Assembly: GCA_027924585.1 (NCBI GenBank) | Contig: BSBM01001929.1 | Span: forward strand, 1,178,001 to 1,242,000 | Source of the DNA: Larix kaempferi | Taxonomy: Eukaryota; Streptophyta; Pinopsida; Pinales; Pinaceae | DNA length: 64,000 nt | Direction: 5' to 3' | In this document: piece after piece, positions 11,500 through 23,075 of the stretch | Layout: each line of letters opens with the position of its first letter | How positions within the stretch are numbered: the first letter of the stretch is position 1 | Translations under genes and position numbers: made by a program | The notes under the pieces: model-generated | Database searches by the model: none | What the model saw: only the letters and a program-made list of their open reading frames with translations | Told to the model about the DNA's origin: nothing

Positions 11500-12137
11500 A
11501 TGCATAGTGTCTGCATCTTTCCATGTGTCTGATTTTGCACTATATTGGTTCCATTGGACCTTAACTTGGTCTATGATATGTCTACAGAACTGTCGAGTTC
11601 TACGGTCCAAAATTCAGTATGGTCGACCTGGACGACCCCTACCTCGGAAAGCTGTAATGCCTCCAAGTTCAAAGTATGAGAAGGGTCTGAGATATAGTGC
11701 CTAAGTACCGAAACATGAAATACATTATGCATCTTTCCTCAATGGGGTGGCATCTCAAGCCGATAAGCAACCGGCCCAATTCTCTCTAGGACTTTGAATG
11801 GTCCCACAAATCTTGGCGCTAACTTAGCCTCCTTACCAAATTTAAAGGGGATTTTTAAGGGTTTTACTCAAGTGAACACCATGTTACCTACTTCATAACT
11901 TCGATCAAGTTGCTTGGCATCATCGTAGCTCTTCTGTCGATCACGGGCCTCCTTAAGATTTTGTTTGATCATGGCCATCTGCTCTTCCATCTCCTGAAGT
12001 AGATCAAGGCCTATTACAACACGATCCTCCCAACCATCCCAACTAAGGGGAGTCCTACACGGTCTTCCATATAATGCTTCGTATGGTGCAACATCGAGGG
12101 AGCTATGATAGCTATTGTTGTAGGCAAACTCTACCAA
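11500..12137 (-). pseudogene. Gypsy integrase C-terminal and chromodomain-like region
   Basis: Residues such as LVEFAYNNSYHSSLDVAPYE and ALYGRPCRTPLSW are the standard post-catalytic integrase segment of Ty3/gypsy elements. After a stop near 11,868 the sequence continues as a recognisable GPFKVLERIGPVAYRLEMP segment and a HYISDPSH-like segment in the same general frame. This is the junction with the C-terminal chromodomain region in chromoviruses. The chromodomain itself is too eroded to confirm its aromatic residues. Confidence 0.7.
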
Positions 12138-12161
12138 GGGGAGATATCTTTCCCATTGCTT

Positions 12162-12935
12162 CTACTGGTCCATGACATACATCCTTAGCATATCCTCTGG
12201 AACTTGTTTAAGTCTCTCAATTTGGCCATCTGTCTCGGGATGATACGTTGTACTGAAGTTTAATTGCGTACCCATAGCTGCTTGAAGGCTTTGCCAAAAT
12301 CTAGATGTGAATCGAGAATCCCTATCATAGATAATTTTTCGAGGAATCCCATGCAATTGAACTATTTCCTTAAGAAAAACTTGAGCAATGGGTGGTGCAT
12401 TAAAGGTGCTTTTCACTAGGATGAAGTGATCACTCTTGGTGAGCTTGTCCACCACTACCATGATGCAGTCATGTATTTGGGAAGTGGTGGGTAATCCTCC
12501 CATGAAGTCCATAGAAATGAATTCCCATTTAGACTTAGGTGTGTCATGAGGTTGGAGTAGTCCTGCCGGGTGGTGGTGTTCAGCCTTTACCCACTGACAT
12601 TCCAAACAATGGGATACACAGTGCACTATGTCCACCTTCATTCCATTCCAAAAGAATGTCTTTTTCAATGTTTCATGCATCTTCCGTACCCCTGGGTGGC
12701 ATGAGAAAGGCGCTCGATGGGATTCGTCTATCGCCAACCTTCGAAGCTCCTCATTGGTTAGCACATACAATCTCCCCTGAAACCTTAATTGTCCATCTTC
12801 ATCCAAGGAGTAACCCTCAAACCTAGTTGGTGTAGATTTCCCCTTAGCTAATGTAGATTGAACTTGAAGGTACCATTGATCCTTACTTAGATGGTCCTTT
12901 ATTCTATCCTTGAGATCCTTTCTGACAGATATCAT
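12162..12935 (-). pseudogene. Gypsy integrase core
   Basis: A 257-residue open segment. The HHCC zinc-binding set is H73, H80, C110, C113. The catalytic triad is D143, D204 and E240, with 35 residues between the last two, so all DDE positions survive. It ends in TAG (12,162-12,164), after which the same frame resumes with KQWERYLPLVEFAYN. The stop is one C-to-T change from CAG. Upstream it connects through a decayed linker to RNase H. It is part of a dead polyprotein and not expected to be expressed. Confidence 0.85.
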
Positions 12936-13021
12936 TGTGCTAATTTTTGGTCTTCTACTACTCTATTCTCTTTCCCTTTTATATAGGAGATATTGAAATC
13001 ATATTCACTAAATAACTCACT

Positions 13022-13973
13022 TCAGCACTGTTGGCAAGAATTCAGATCCTTTTGAGTGAATATATACTCCAAGCTCCTATGGTCTGACTTCAATTCGAAT
13101 TGGCATCCTATCAAGTAATGCCTCCATATTTTAAGTGCCATGACTGCTGCTGCCAGTTCCAGATCATGGGTAGCATAGTTAACCTCATGGTTTCTAAGCT
13201 TCGGCGAGGCATAGGCTATAACCCCATCTTCTTGCATTAAGATCGCTCCAAGACCTTCCCCGAAAGCATCAGTGCAAACAACAAAGTCCTTGTCCATATT
13301 GGGCACTTTAAGAATTGGAGCGGTGGTCAGACGGTTTTTAAGTTCATCAAAGGCTTTTTGGCAATTATCATTCCATTCAAAATGGACCCTTCTTTTGCAA
13401 GGTTGTGATAGGTCAAAGCAATTCTAGAGAATCCTTCCATGAATATTCTATAATACCCTGCTAACCCCATAACGTTGCGTACTTCTTTGGAATTCCTGGA
13501 GGTCGACCAATTTAATATGGCCTCGATCCCCTCTCCACTGATGGTGTGACCTAGAAACTGAATTTCCTTATGAAGAAAGTGCATTTGGACAACTTCCCAT
13601 ACAACTTATGTTCCCTAAGGCACTAAAGTACTAGCCTTAGATGCTCCTAATGCTCGCACTCATATAGAGAGTATATTAATATATAATCTAGGAACACCTG
13701 TACAAAGCGATCTAAGTACTTCCAGAACACATTGTTCATCAGGTTCATGAAAGCAGCAGAGGCATTGGTTAATCCAAACGACACCACTATGAACTCATAG
13801 TCTCCATACCTGGTCTGAAAGGCAGTCTTAGGGATGTCCTCCTCCTTGATCCTTAATTGATGGTAACTTGATCGGAGGTCAATCTTAGAAAATACTAATG
13901 CCCCTTTTAGTTGGTCAAACAAATCATCAATGCACGTCATGGGGTATCGGTTCTTGATGGTGGCCTTGTTCAA
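13022..13973 (-). pseudogene. Gypsy reverse transcriptase and RNase H
   Basis: Three broken frames. At 13,647-13,973 is the RT palm ([34 protein letters not shown]). The catalytic YxDD-type site reads [10 protein letters not shown], so the second Asp is Tyr (residue 97). At 13,327-13,584 is the RT thumb/connection (IQFLGHTISGEGI). At 13,022-13,306 is RNase H ([16 protein letters not shown]). Two frameshifts and a stop separate them. The RT is catalytically dead as read. Confidence 0.85.
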
Positions 13974-14150
13974 ATCTTGGTAATCAATGCACAGACGAAG
14001 GGTGTCGTCCTTCTTCTTAAAAAATGTTACTGGTGCCCCCCAAGGTGATATGCTAGGTCAGATTAATCATAGATCAATGAGATCCTTAAGTTGAATACTT
14101 AACTCGTTGACTTATGGTACTGTCATCTGATATGGGGTCTTGGATATTGT

Positions 14151-14741
14151 TTATGTGCCCGGTTTTAGGCAAATAGTGAAGTCAAACTCACGTACTGGGG
14201 GTAATCCTTGTAACTCATGGGGAAAAACATCGGCAAACTCAGAGAGGATTGGGTGTGGAATTTTAGAGGTGTTATTGCCTTCTCTTACTGCTTCTATAGC
14301 ATAAATCTTGCACCCTTTCCACATACATTTCTTTACCTTGGCGGCTGAAATAAACCGTAGAGAAACGTCTCGCTTAAGCCCCTCAATCATTACTGGTTCT
14401 CCAAAATCATTAATGCAGAAAACCTTCTTCTCATAACAATCAACCAGGGCTTGATGTGATTCCAACCAATCCATTCCCACTATCACAACGTATGCACCTA
14501 ACGCAGTGGTATATAATTTCATTTTATTACAAACGCTTCCTATTTTAATCATACAGTTCTTCACCAGGAGAACTACGGGTTGCTTTTGTCTTGAAGTCAT
14601 CTCCACTTGGCTAAAGTCACTTTGAGCTTGTGTTGCCAACCCACATTTCTCTAATGTTGAAGGGGAGATGAAACTATTAGTAGCCCCTGGATTTATTAAA
14701 ACAGACAAGGGAATGTACTTGATCATACTTGCGGACTCCAT
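14151..14741 (-). pseudogene. Gypsy aspartic protease
   Basis: Retropepsin-like domain. The active-site loop reads VLINPGATNSFIS where functional relatives have D-x-G-A, so the catalytic Asp is Asn (residue 17, codon about 14,691-14,693). That is a single G-to-A change on the coding strand. A following GMDWLESH motif and the entry into RT (PISDEFADVFP-like) are typical. The active site is predicted non-functional. Confidence 0.8.
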
Positions 14742-14973
14742 GACTGTAGCTTGGTGTTCTGCTTGATGATGGTTGATTGCTGCGTGAATTTGATGCTGAC
14801 CTTGGGATTCACTGTCTTATTTCTCTCTCTACTCTACCAGACAATCTCATCAGAAATGGGGACCCTGAAATGTAAACCATCTGATCCCTGATGGGGTGGG
14901 AGTGTTCGTTTTTTCACGACCACCATGGCCTCGACCATGACTGCCACCCCGATGCTGCTAAGATCCTTATCTC

Positions 14974-14978
14974 GACCC
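14974..14978 (+). repeat. Target-site duplication of the Tat element, left copy (GACCC)
   Basis: GACCC immediately precedes the TG of the 5' LTR and recurs immediately after the CA of the 3' LTR at 30,486-30,490. A 5-bp duplication is normal for Ty3 integrases. Confidence 0.95.
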
Positions 14979-15702
14979 TGTTGACACCCAAAAAGTGCTC
15001 ACTAGCTCATTTCCCTATTCATATAACCCATTTGTCCACTTTTCCACCATCTGAGCCTCTGAAACCAACAAAAGGTCACCAAAAGACCTTAATACACCCC
15101 TTTTTCCCACTCAAACAGATTATTTTTCCTAAAAAGCATAAAAAACCCTCAAAAAGGGTCCAAATTCCCAAAAATATTAAAAAGGGAATAAAAATATTAA
15201 TTTTATTCAAAAAAGGAAAAATGAGGGAAAAGTACCTAAACCATGTTGGTCAATACCATTGGTTTCCACAAAACCACAAATGGTATTCCCCACCACCAAA
15301 ACCTATAAAAAGGTGGTAGGGGCTCCTCATTTCAGATCCATCCATTATCTCATCCTCATGCTGCCGAAATCTCCCTTGAGTATTTTGGCCATTATAAGCA
15401 ACCTTGGAGAAGGAGACCTCTTGGAACTTGGAGCTACTTATCTTGGGAGTTGCTCTACATCAACCTTCACCATTGGAGGTATTACTATTGCAAGCATTAG
15501 CTTGCCCCATTTTCAATACAAATTTATTCTTTCATATTTTCTTGTTCTTGTTTTTAAAATATTTCCATTATTTGCTTATATTCTTGTATAGATCCATGAT
15601 TAGTTTTGTTTAGATTAGTTTCTTGTTTAATTCTATTGAAACTGCTGCTACTAGTTAGCAGGTGCCCATAGCACTAAGCTTGGTTGCAAAACCAAGCCAA
15701 CA
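14979..15702 (+). repeat. 5' LTR of the Tat element
   Basis: 724 bp, starting TGTTGACACCC and ending CCAAGCCAACA. It aligns end to end without gaps to 29,762-30,485, with about 11 substitutions that I counted by eye (about 1.5%). A TATAAAA box at 15,304-15,310 is a likely promoter element. Confidence 0.95.
15304..15310 (+). promoter_or_regulatory. TATA box in the Tat 5' LTR
   Basis: TATAAAA followed by AGG, about 400 bp upstream of the LTR end. The same sequence is present in the 3' LTR at about 30,087. No other core-promoter signal was assigned. Confidence 0.6.
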
Positions 15703-15707
15703 GTTTT

Positions 15708-15725
15708 TGGCGACTCCGCTGGGGA
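15708..15725 (+). other. Primer-binding site of the Tat element
   Basis: TGGCGACTCCGCTGGGGA begins five bases after the 5' LTR. It opens with TGG, the complement of a tRNA 3' CCA. It resembles the tRNA-Arg type PBS reported for Ogre/Tat elements, but I assign the tRNA only tentatively. Confidence 0.75.
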
Positions 15726-15889
15726 CGAACAATAGATCTCTAGTTTTGCTTTTAATCTTAGTTTTTTATTAGTTTTTAACCTTTAGATCCATAGATCTGC
15801 CATCCTAGACAGCAGATCCATTGCTGCTCTAGGTTTTGGCCCCATCTATTGCCATTAACAGCCCGAAATTCTCAATTTTTGGGTTCGTT

Positions 15890-16212
15890 TTTCGGCTTCC
15901 GTGCACGGATTTCGCCTCGCGGTTTTTAGCTTGATAGTCGTGCGGCTCATCGCGGATTTTCGGCTTTTTTCCGCGCGGTTCCCCGTAGCTTCACGGCCTG
16001 TTTGCGCGCTTCACATTGCGGCTTCGCGGTCATTTACCGCGCTGCACATCGCGACTGCGCGGTTCTTTTCCGCGCGGTTCCCCGCGACTTCGCGGCCTAT
16101 TTGCGAGCTGCACATCGCGGCTTCGCAAACATTTTCCGCGTTGCACATCGCGACTGTGTGACAAAAACCCGCGCGGTCCATCGCGACTATTCTGTCAAAA
16201 CCCGCGATGCTA
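15890..16212 (+). repeat. CpG-rich palindromic repeat array in the Tat leader
   Basis: GC-rich stretch in an otherwise AT-rich leader. Words CACATCGCGACT, TTCCGCGCGGTTCCCCGC, CTTCGCGGCC and AACCCGCG recur several times, with a loose unit near 100 bp. Sequence at 16,162-16,210 is closely matched at 27,139-27,190 near the antisense gene. Dense intact CpG in a plant retrotransposon suggests a promoter or leader role. Confidence 0.7.
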
Positions 16213-17654
16213 ATTTTTTCATTCGGCCAATTCGTTTAAATTTTTTTATTTTTTACTGTATTTTCTGCCCACATAGCACATTTTTACAGTATTGAATTCT
16301 GCATATTTTACAGCCATAGAATTTTTTTTTACTATTTAAATGCACATCTAGAAAGTCTTTTTAAAAATTTTCAAGAAAGTGAAAGAAGGATTAGTTTGCA
16401 TTTTATCTAGATTAAAAAATTTTGCTGTTTACTTCTTTAATATTTTGCCCTTAGCAATTTTTCAAAAAGAAATCCATTTATTTCTTAAAGAAGTCATATT
16501 ATTTGCTTTCAAATTTCAAAAGATCCTTTGTTTTTTGAGTTGATTTTGAAAAGCATTTAATTTCCATGTATTGAAAAAAGTCATCAATATTTGCTTTTTT
16601 ATTTTCAAAAGATCCTTTGTTTTTTGAATATTTTCAGTAAAGCATTTACTTTTTTCAAGTTCAGTTTACAATACCACACGTGCACCTACTCAAACACATA
16701 ATTAAATTGAGCCCAAAAAAGAACCCTAATTTCAACCAACTTTTAACCCCACTTGGGGAACATTAAAAGAACTTTGTAGCTAGGTAGTATTGGGGGGATA
16801 GGTGTTCCAATAACACCCCTCAGTTATTACACCTGAGACATAGAAGTTGTCCATTTAGGGAGCTAAAATCTCTTAGTATTTATTGGCGCGGTCACAACCG
16901 GTTTGTGGGAAGGCCTCTCCCCTAGGAGGGTTGAAGTCGCGAGGATGGTTCCGGAAGCCTGAGTGGAATACCGAAATCCATTCAGTAACCGAAGGGCTAC
17001 CATTCACAATTCTCGGGATATCCCTGTATGGGGGTATTGCAGTAAAGGACCAAACGACAGATTTACCTTTTCTCGACGCGTCATGAACGGAGTATCCTAG
17101 TTGCCATTCTTTAGGATTGACTACTCGGTGTCCCTCCCGGTAGGGGGATATCTAGCCGTTGTCTCAACACTCATATTATCTGACTTGGATTTCATCACCT
17201 TGTAGAGAATATCGTTTGTTGATTCACAATAATTTTAGTTAGGTGTTTGCATGATTCAACCCACCTTTGGTCTAGTTACACCTATTTTTTCTAGGAGTTG
17301 TTTGCATGTTGGTACTCTGACCATTTTTTGCATCCCTCCACTTATTATAGCACAACTGCTATAATAAGTGCCCTTTTTGAGGTTGATTTTTTGGCCTGAG
17401 AGCCTTCATTTTCACTCCCCTTCTTGCACCCTTGGTTGCATTAGGGTTTTGAGTTTTTTATACATTACCATTTTACACATACAGATTTTTTACACAAAAA
17501 CTTATTTCTCACCATTGAGAATTTTAGACGCTCTCGTTGTCTTCAGGGCGAACTCCCAGAGTTCAGTCTACTTGGCTCGCCACGTCACCGACGCCGAGCC
17601 TTATCCCTTGACTCGACACATCGTCGGTCAAACAGACAGTCATCCGATTCTGAC
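16213..17654 (+). other. Tat leader, no recognised gene
   Basis: AT-rich 5' untranslated leader between the CpG array and gag. Short ORFs show no domain. Leaders of 1-2 kb are usual for Tat/Ogre elements. Confidence 0.6.
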
Positions 17655-19594
17655 ATGCCTCACTTCACATTTGATTTAGAGGCAGAATCCGAAAACCCCA
17701 CAGAGTTATTCCCAACCAACCTTATGGCTGGAACACCATTTGACCCACTTTTTACCAGCAACATAGGAGAGACGTCCATAGACCCTTCTGCTGCGGTGCC
17801 ATCCATGGCAACCACCACCCCCTTAGGTATGCCTAATATGGCAGACACTCCACATTTAGGAATTCCCAACACAGGGCCACCCCCTGTTATAGGAATTCCC
17901 AACACAGGGCCACCACCTGTTATGGGTGTGCCCAACATAGGGGTCATACCCCCTCTGGTTTCCACAAACCATATCCCAGGAATCCCTACTGCTATTCCTA
18001 ACCCAAGTGTAACCCATGTTGCACTTGGAGGCACTGGCCCATACCAGACCACACCTATTGGAGGGCACATACCTTCCATACCTAGCATACCTTTAGGCGC
18101 TACTGGACCCCTACATCATACCACCATGACTAGGCATGTCCCAGTCCCAGTCACTACATCTGCTAGCTTACCATACATGGCGAGTCTGAACCTACCAGAC
18201 TTAGCCAGACTCACAAATGATCCTATCAGACACGATCCTGCGTGGCCTCAAATGCCCACCAAACTCCCCTCTGACATCCCTAAGTTTGAGGGTAAGGCAG
18301 GAGAGGGTCCCAGAACCATATTATGTCCTTCCATCTATGGTGTTCCTCCAACTCCATAGTAGACGACTTTGTCCGCCTCCGGATTTTACAGCGCACCTTC
18401 ACTGGCTCTGCAGCTAAGTGGTATATCGAGCAGCCCCATGGGACGCATGCCACCTTTACCTCCCTTGCCTCGACCTTCCTGCATTTCTTCCAGTTACCTA
18501 TTCGCTATGATGCGGGAGTCGAGATCCTACTGTCTTGCAGACAGAACACGGCCACGCACATCACTGACCACATTCATGATTGGCGTCGATGCCGAAGCCT
18601 CTGCAAAATCAAGTTAGACGACCGTATCTTCTTAGATTGGTTTCTAAAATCCCTCCTCCCTCTCATTGCGAAGGATGTGGCATCCGAAAGACCCCAGTCT
18701 GAAGAAGAGGCCATCCTTAAATCCCAACAGGTTGATCTCATTTATGCCCAGTCGGGTTATCTATACACAATCATACCAGACGCCCCACGAAGCGACTCTT
18801 CACGTGGTGACGCGCCGGGGGCATCACATGCCGTTGATGGCATTATTGGCCAAATCACATCACAAGCTAAACCTTTTAGCATGGTGAGCACCATGCCTTC
18901 CCGAGACCTCTCTAGGGCTACATCCAGTTCTGGAGCGACAACTTCTTACGCTCCAACAAACCAGACACATCACATTCATGGACCCTCTTGTCCACAACAT
19001 TGCTATGGGAAAGCGCCATCAGCATATGTACCTCCTACATACTATAACCAACCTGCTACACAGAACCCCATTCAGTTCTCGCCACAATAGATGCAGTACC
19101 CATAGCAAGCTGCACTAGCTAATCCAACACATCCAATAGCTCAGGGGTACCAACAACCCCAACAAGCAACTGGACCACCGCCAGCCCCACCTGCATATTG
19201 CCCACCGCAACCTGCTCCCGCACCTGCGGTTCCCCAGAATCCCCCCAATGCTCAAGGGCATGTGTACACACAACAACATCAGCCCCAATACCATAATAAC
19301 CAACGCAACCAGGGTGGGAAACCAAACCGTGGAAGAGGACGTAACCACAGCAACAACCAACACCATAACCAAGGTCCACAACCTCCCCATCCTCCACAAA
19401 ATAATAATGCGGCACCTTCTCATCAGAACCCTGATCGGCCACCCAAGCAAGCCAAAAATACTAATTTACGAACAAACCATCCTTGTTCTATTTGCGGGGT
19501 CTATTGCCACTATACCCACGCTTGCCCACATTTGGAGCGAGCTCGGCAACTATGGACAGATGACGCCCATCGTCAAGGGCAGGCGGCTCCTTAG
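17655..19594 (+). pseudogene. Tat gag
   Basis: Starts at ATG 17,655. The N-terminal part (to 18,359) is Pro/Gly-rich with repeats of GIPNTGPPPV. It is followed by the capsid region in another frame from about 18,323 (FTGSAAKWYIEQ, ILLSCRQNTATHITDHIHDW). A one-base indel near 18,310-18,320 separates them. A Gln-rich linker has TAG at 19,088 and 19,103. A CCHC zinc knuckle (C-x2-C-x4-H-x4-C) lies at 19,484-19,525, and a further TAG is at 19,592. Gag packages element RNA in virus-like particles. It is broken here and not expected to be made intact. Confidence 0.85.
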
Positions 19595-19630
19595 CCGCCA
19601 CCCAACCCTCCACCACCACAACCTCAACCT

Positions 19631-21370
19631 TTGGTGCTACAAAACCCTTTTCCAACACAAGGAGTGGTGAACACTCAGCCATTAGCTCCCCCACAGGGCA
19701 ACGTGCTACCACAACAAATCACCTACGCCGCTTCTGATCAACCAATGTTCAATTCAGGTACTCACCACTTGCTGATGATGTCAACTGCTGATGTCAACAT
19801 CCAAACCCGTCGGAACCAGTATGGCTCTACCTCCGAAGCCCCCCTCACCGATAAGGATACTAACGCTCATCCCACTGATCAGATGTTACGTATACCCCCG
19901 CTTCCACTCGATGGCGCCTCTAAAGCACCCCGCTTCCCACTTCGCCGTATCAACAACAACCCCAATGCACGGGCTGCGTCAAATAACTACATTGTAGATG
20001 ACTTAGCTCAGTCTCCCGCATCCATGTCTGCGTTAGAAGTCTTGAAAAACTGTCCTTCACAGTGCAAGACTTTACTTTCCGCCATTGGGGCGATTGACCC
20101 AAATGATTCGAAATTGATGACCTTTGATTTGGACCAGTCCGAACCACGTTTTCCTTCTACCATAGCAGTCCAAGTTTCTGTTTCCATTCGGAATCTTGTC
20201 ATCCATCGATGTATCATCGATGAGGGTGCCTCTACATGCGTCATGTCCACATTCGTTTGGCAGAAGTTGGGATCCCCTACTCGCTAGCAATCCACCATTG
20301 CATTGCGGGCCTACGACGGCCGGTGAGCTCAACCCCAAGGTCTACTACCCAATGTACCCATCCAGTTGGGTGGTAAAACTGTACTCATCGACATAGAGGT
20401 CATTAATGCCCAACTCGATTATAACCTCTTACTTGGCTGCAGCTACATGTACGCCATGAAAGTAGTTGCCTCATCCATTTTTCGTACCATGATGTTCCCC
20501 CACGAGGGACGCGTGGTCAAAATTGACCAACTCACCTACTATGATCCCAATGCCCCTGCAGCACCCGAAAATGTTCTCCCCATTGTTGAACAACCCATTT
20601 CTAGTGCAACCACTTCCTTTGTTTCTTCTGTGGGACCCGGACTTTACTCAGATACGCCAATGACCTCAACCTTCCAATCTATTCCACCCCCGCCAGCCGC
20701 GACCGCCGTATCTGACCTATGTACTCTTTCCCACAATATGCAAACACCCAACAATCAACCGCCCTTGTTTCCTAAACCACCATTGGTACCTAGTCACATT
20801 GGCGTTACACCTATCCACACAATCCCCTTCCTATTCCCTCCCTGGGGCGTAGTAAGTTCCCCGGTTATGGCTACCCTTAGTCTCCCCGGTTTAACCTTGG
20901 GATTACCTGTGTGGTACATTCCCCCTCCCGTTCCCCCGCCGACACCAAATGTCATCCTCCAACCGGTACAACCTATTGTTACCACTACTCAACCTCCTCC
21001 TGGTGTCACAATCCCTTCGTCGTCAATGAAACCTCCTCCTGGTCTCACAATCCCTTCGTCATCAACGAATCCTCCTCCTCTTGTCAAGCCCACTGGGGGC
21101 AGAGGTCCACAACCATACACTGCTATACCACCTCCTAAGGCAGCTAAACCCCCACCCGTATTTCAAGCTCCTCCTAAATGCTCATTGTACGATGAGATAG
21201 GCCATCCCACTCATCAATGCCCACAATTACCGGCACTCCAGGAGCATATGAATATGTTGGACGATGACACCAGCATCCCAGTAGTTAGACTAGAGCCACC
21301 TCCTCAGCCTCGCGACAGATCACTGCGCACCAACCATCCTTGTGCCATATGCAGTGCTTATGGCCACTAG
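19631..21370 (+). pseudogene. Tat protease and Pro-rich linker with two further zinc knuckles
   Basis: The frame continues from gag. The retropepsin active-site motif is DEGASTCVMS, with the Asp codon at 20,219-20,221 intact. A TAG follows at 20,285. Then 20,366-21,370 holds the protease C-terminal half (KTVLIDIEVINAQLDYNLLL) and a long Pro-rich linker with PPPGVTIPSSS-type repeats. Last come two CCHC-like motifs, at 21,179-21,220 (second Cys replaced by Tyr) and 21,341-21,382 (canonical spacing, with a TAG inside). Knuckles after the protease are unusual in Ty3 elements. Confidence 0.8.
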
Positions 21371-21409
21371 TCTCACCATTGTCCTGATCTCCCTGACTAT
21401 AGAGCAGCA

Positions 21410-23075
21410 TTGTACGAGTTAAACAACGTCGATTTGGACATATCTCCTCCCCTCATCGAGGAGATCTACCCCCCGCAATCATCCTCATCGGAAGAAGTCA
21501 ATACAATCTATATGATTTCAACAACTTTCAAACCAGAACCCCTTGATTTATGGTCTGACTACTTCAATACTGATGAGCAAATTTTGGAGATACTCACTGC
21601 ACCCGACTACCCTTGGGATGATATGCATCATCGCTCGTATTTCCTCCTGGAAACATCTACATCCAACCAGCTATCGGTCGAATCGAAAGATTTCATACCC
21701 ACTAAGGTCGATTGGTTAAAGGACCCCATCCCAGCACCGAATGCCTTTGAAGAAGGGAACATGTCCAACATTTCCCCCATTATACAAATAGATATTTCCA
21801 CAACACCTGGGAAACCTGAGCTCATCTCGCTGGGCGCATCTTGCACTCAAGCAAAAACTCAGGCATATAAAAAGCTTTTTCAAGAATTCCGTGATGTTTT
21901 CGCCTGGTCCTATACCGAAATGCCTGGTCTTGACCCCGCCATTATAGAGCACCACATTTATACATGGCCTGAGGTACCCCCTGTTCGTCAGAAACAGCGA
22001 CCCATTCATCCTTCCAAACTCCCCGCTGTTAAAGTTGAGGTCGAGAAACTTTGCAAAGCAGGATTCATTTATCCTATTCCGTACACCACCTGGGTGTCGA
22101 ACCTCGTTCCTGTCAACAAAAAGCAAGGCACCCTTAGAGTATGCACTAACTTCCGTGATTTAAACCGCGCTTGTCCCAAAGACAATTTCCCCACGCCATT
22201 CATTGACCAACATTGACGAGTGTGCGGGACATGAAGTCCTATCTTTCATGGACGGGTTTTCCAGATACAACCAGATTCACATCCGTAAGGAGGATCAGTA
22301 CAAGACTGCCTTCACCACCCCATGGGGCACCTTTGCCTATCGCGTCATGCCATTCGGCCTTAAAAATGCTGGTGCCACTTTCTAGCGTGCCATGACCTAT
22401 TTCTTTCACGACTTGGTCCATATCCTGCGAGTCTATCTTGATGACCTTACAGCTCGTTCCCGAAAACGATCAGACCACCTTAACGACCTCCGGCAAGTTT
22501 TCCTATGTTGTCGCAAATATAAAATCCGCTTGAACCCACACAAGTGTGTCTTTTGCGTTCCGGCAGGCCGGTTGTTGGGTTTCATTGTTTCCCAAGATGG
22601 AATTACTGTTGATCCCCTGAAAGTCAAAGCCATCTTAGAACTTCCCCCTCCTCGCACGCTTCGGCAGCTCCAGAGTCTACAAGGGCGGTCCAATTTCCTT
22701 CGGCGCTTCGTTCCTGATTACGCCACCAAAGTCCATAGATTCTTACGCTTACTTCGTACCCACATACCCTTTGTTTGGGATGAGCAAGTAGACACGGCAT
22801 TCGAAGCCCTCAAGAAAGCTCTCACACAAGCCCCCTTAATATCCCCACCGGATTTCTCTCAAGACTTCACCCTTTATGTCTCGGCATCTGAATATGCTGT
22901 ATCCGGAGTCTTAGTCCAAGAAGATGCCTCTCACCAAGAGCATGTAATTTACTACGTCAGCCAGCCTTTGTCTGGCCCACCCCTACGTTACCCATAGGAG
23001 GAAAGATTAGCCCTAGCTGTAGTCTTTTCCTTACAAAAATTGTGACACTACATTCTACTCAGTCATACCACGGTT
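21410..23075 (+). pseudogene. Tat reverse transcriptase and first RNase H
   Basis: RT fingers and palm start in the frame of 21,410-22,216 (KLCKAGFIYPIPYTTWVSN, LRVCTNFRDLNRACPKDNFP). A one-base shift near 22,205 moves to the next frame, which holds DECAGHEVLSFMDGFSRYNQ and, after a TAG at 22,383, the catalytic YLDD (22,434-22,445), intact. The gypsy RNase H reads LYVSASEYAVSGVLVQE, with Ser (22,881-22,883) where the first catalytic Asp is expected. TAG at 22,995 and TGA at 23,043 interrupt the tail. RT copies element RNA to DNA; here the frame is dead. Confidence 0.88.

Larger units (their letters stand above)
11500..14978 (-). mobile_element. Degenerate Ty3/gypsy (chromovirus-like) element, pol part
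   Basis: The 3' half of an old minus-strand Ty3/gypsy element. Domains in order from 14.7 to 11.5 kb are protease, reverse transcriptase, RNase H, integrase and a C-terminal chromodomain-like region, the Ty3/gypsy order. It is separated from its own gag (30.5-31.4 kb) by the Tat element inserted at 14,978/30,486 with GACCC on both sides. The frames are broken by frameshifts and stops, and the protease and RT active sites are mutated. No 3' LTR could be recognised beyond 11.5 kb. Confidence 0.85.

Noticed and set aside
17660-18088. Minus-strand Gly-rich ORF over Tat gag
   Set aside because: Antisense of the GIPNTGPPP repeats; low complexity and no independent signal.
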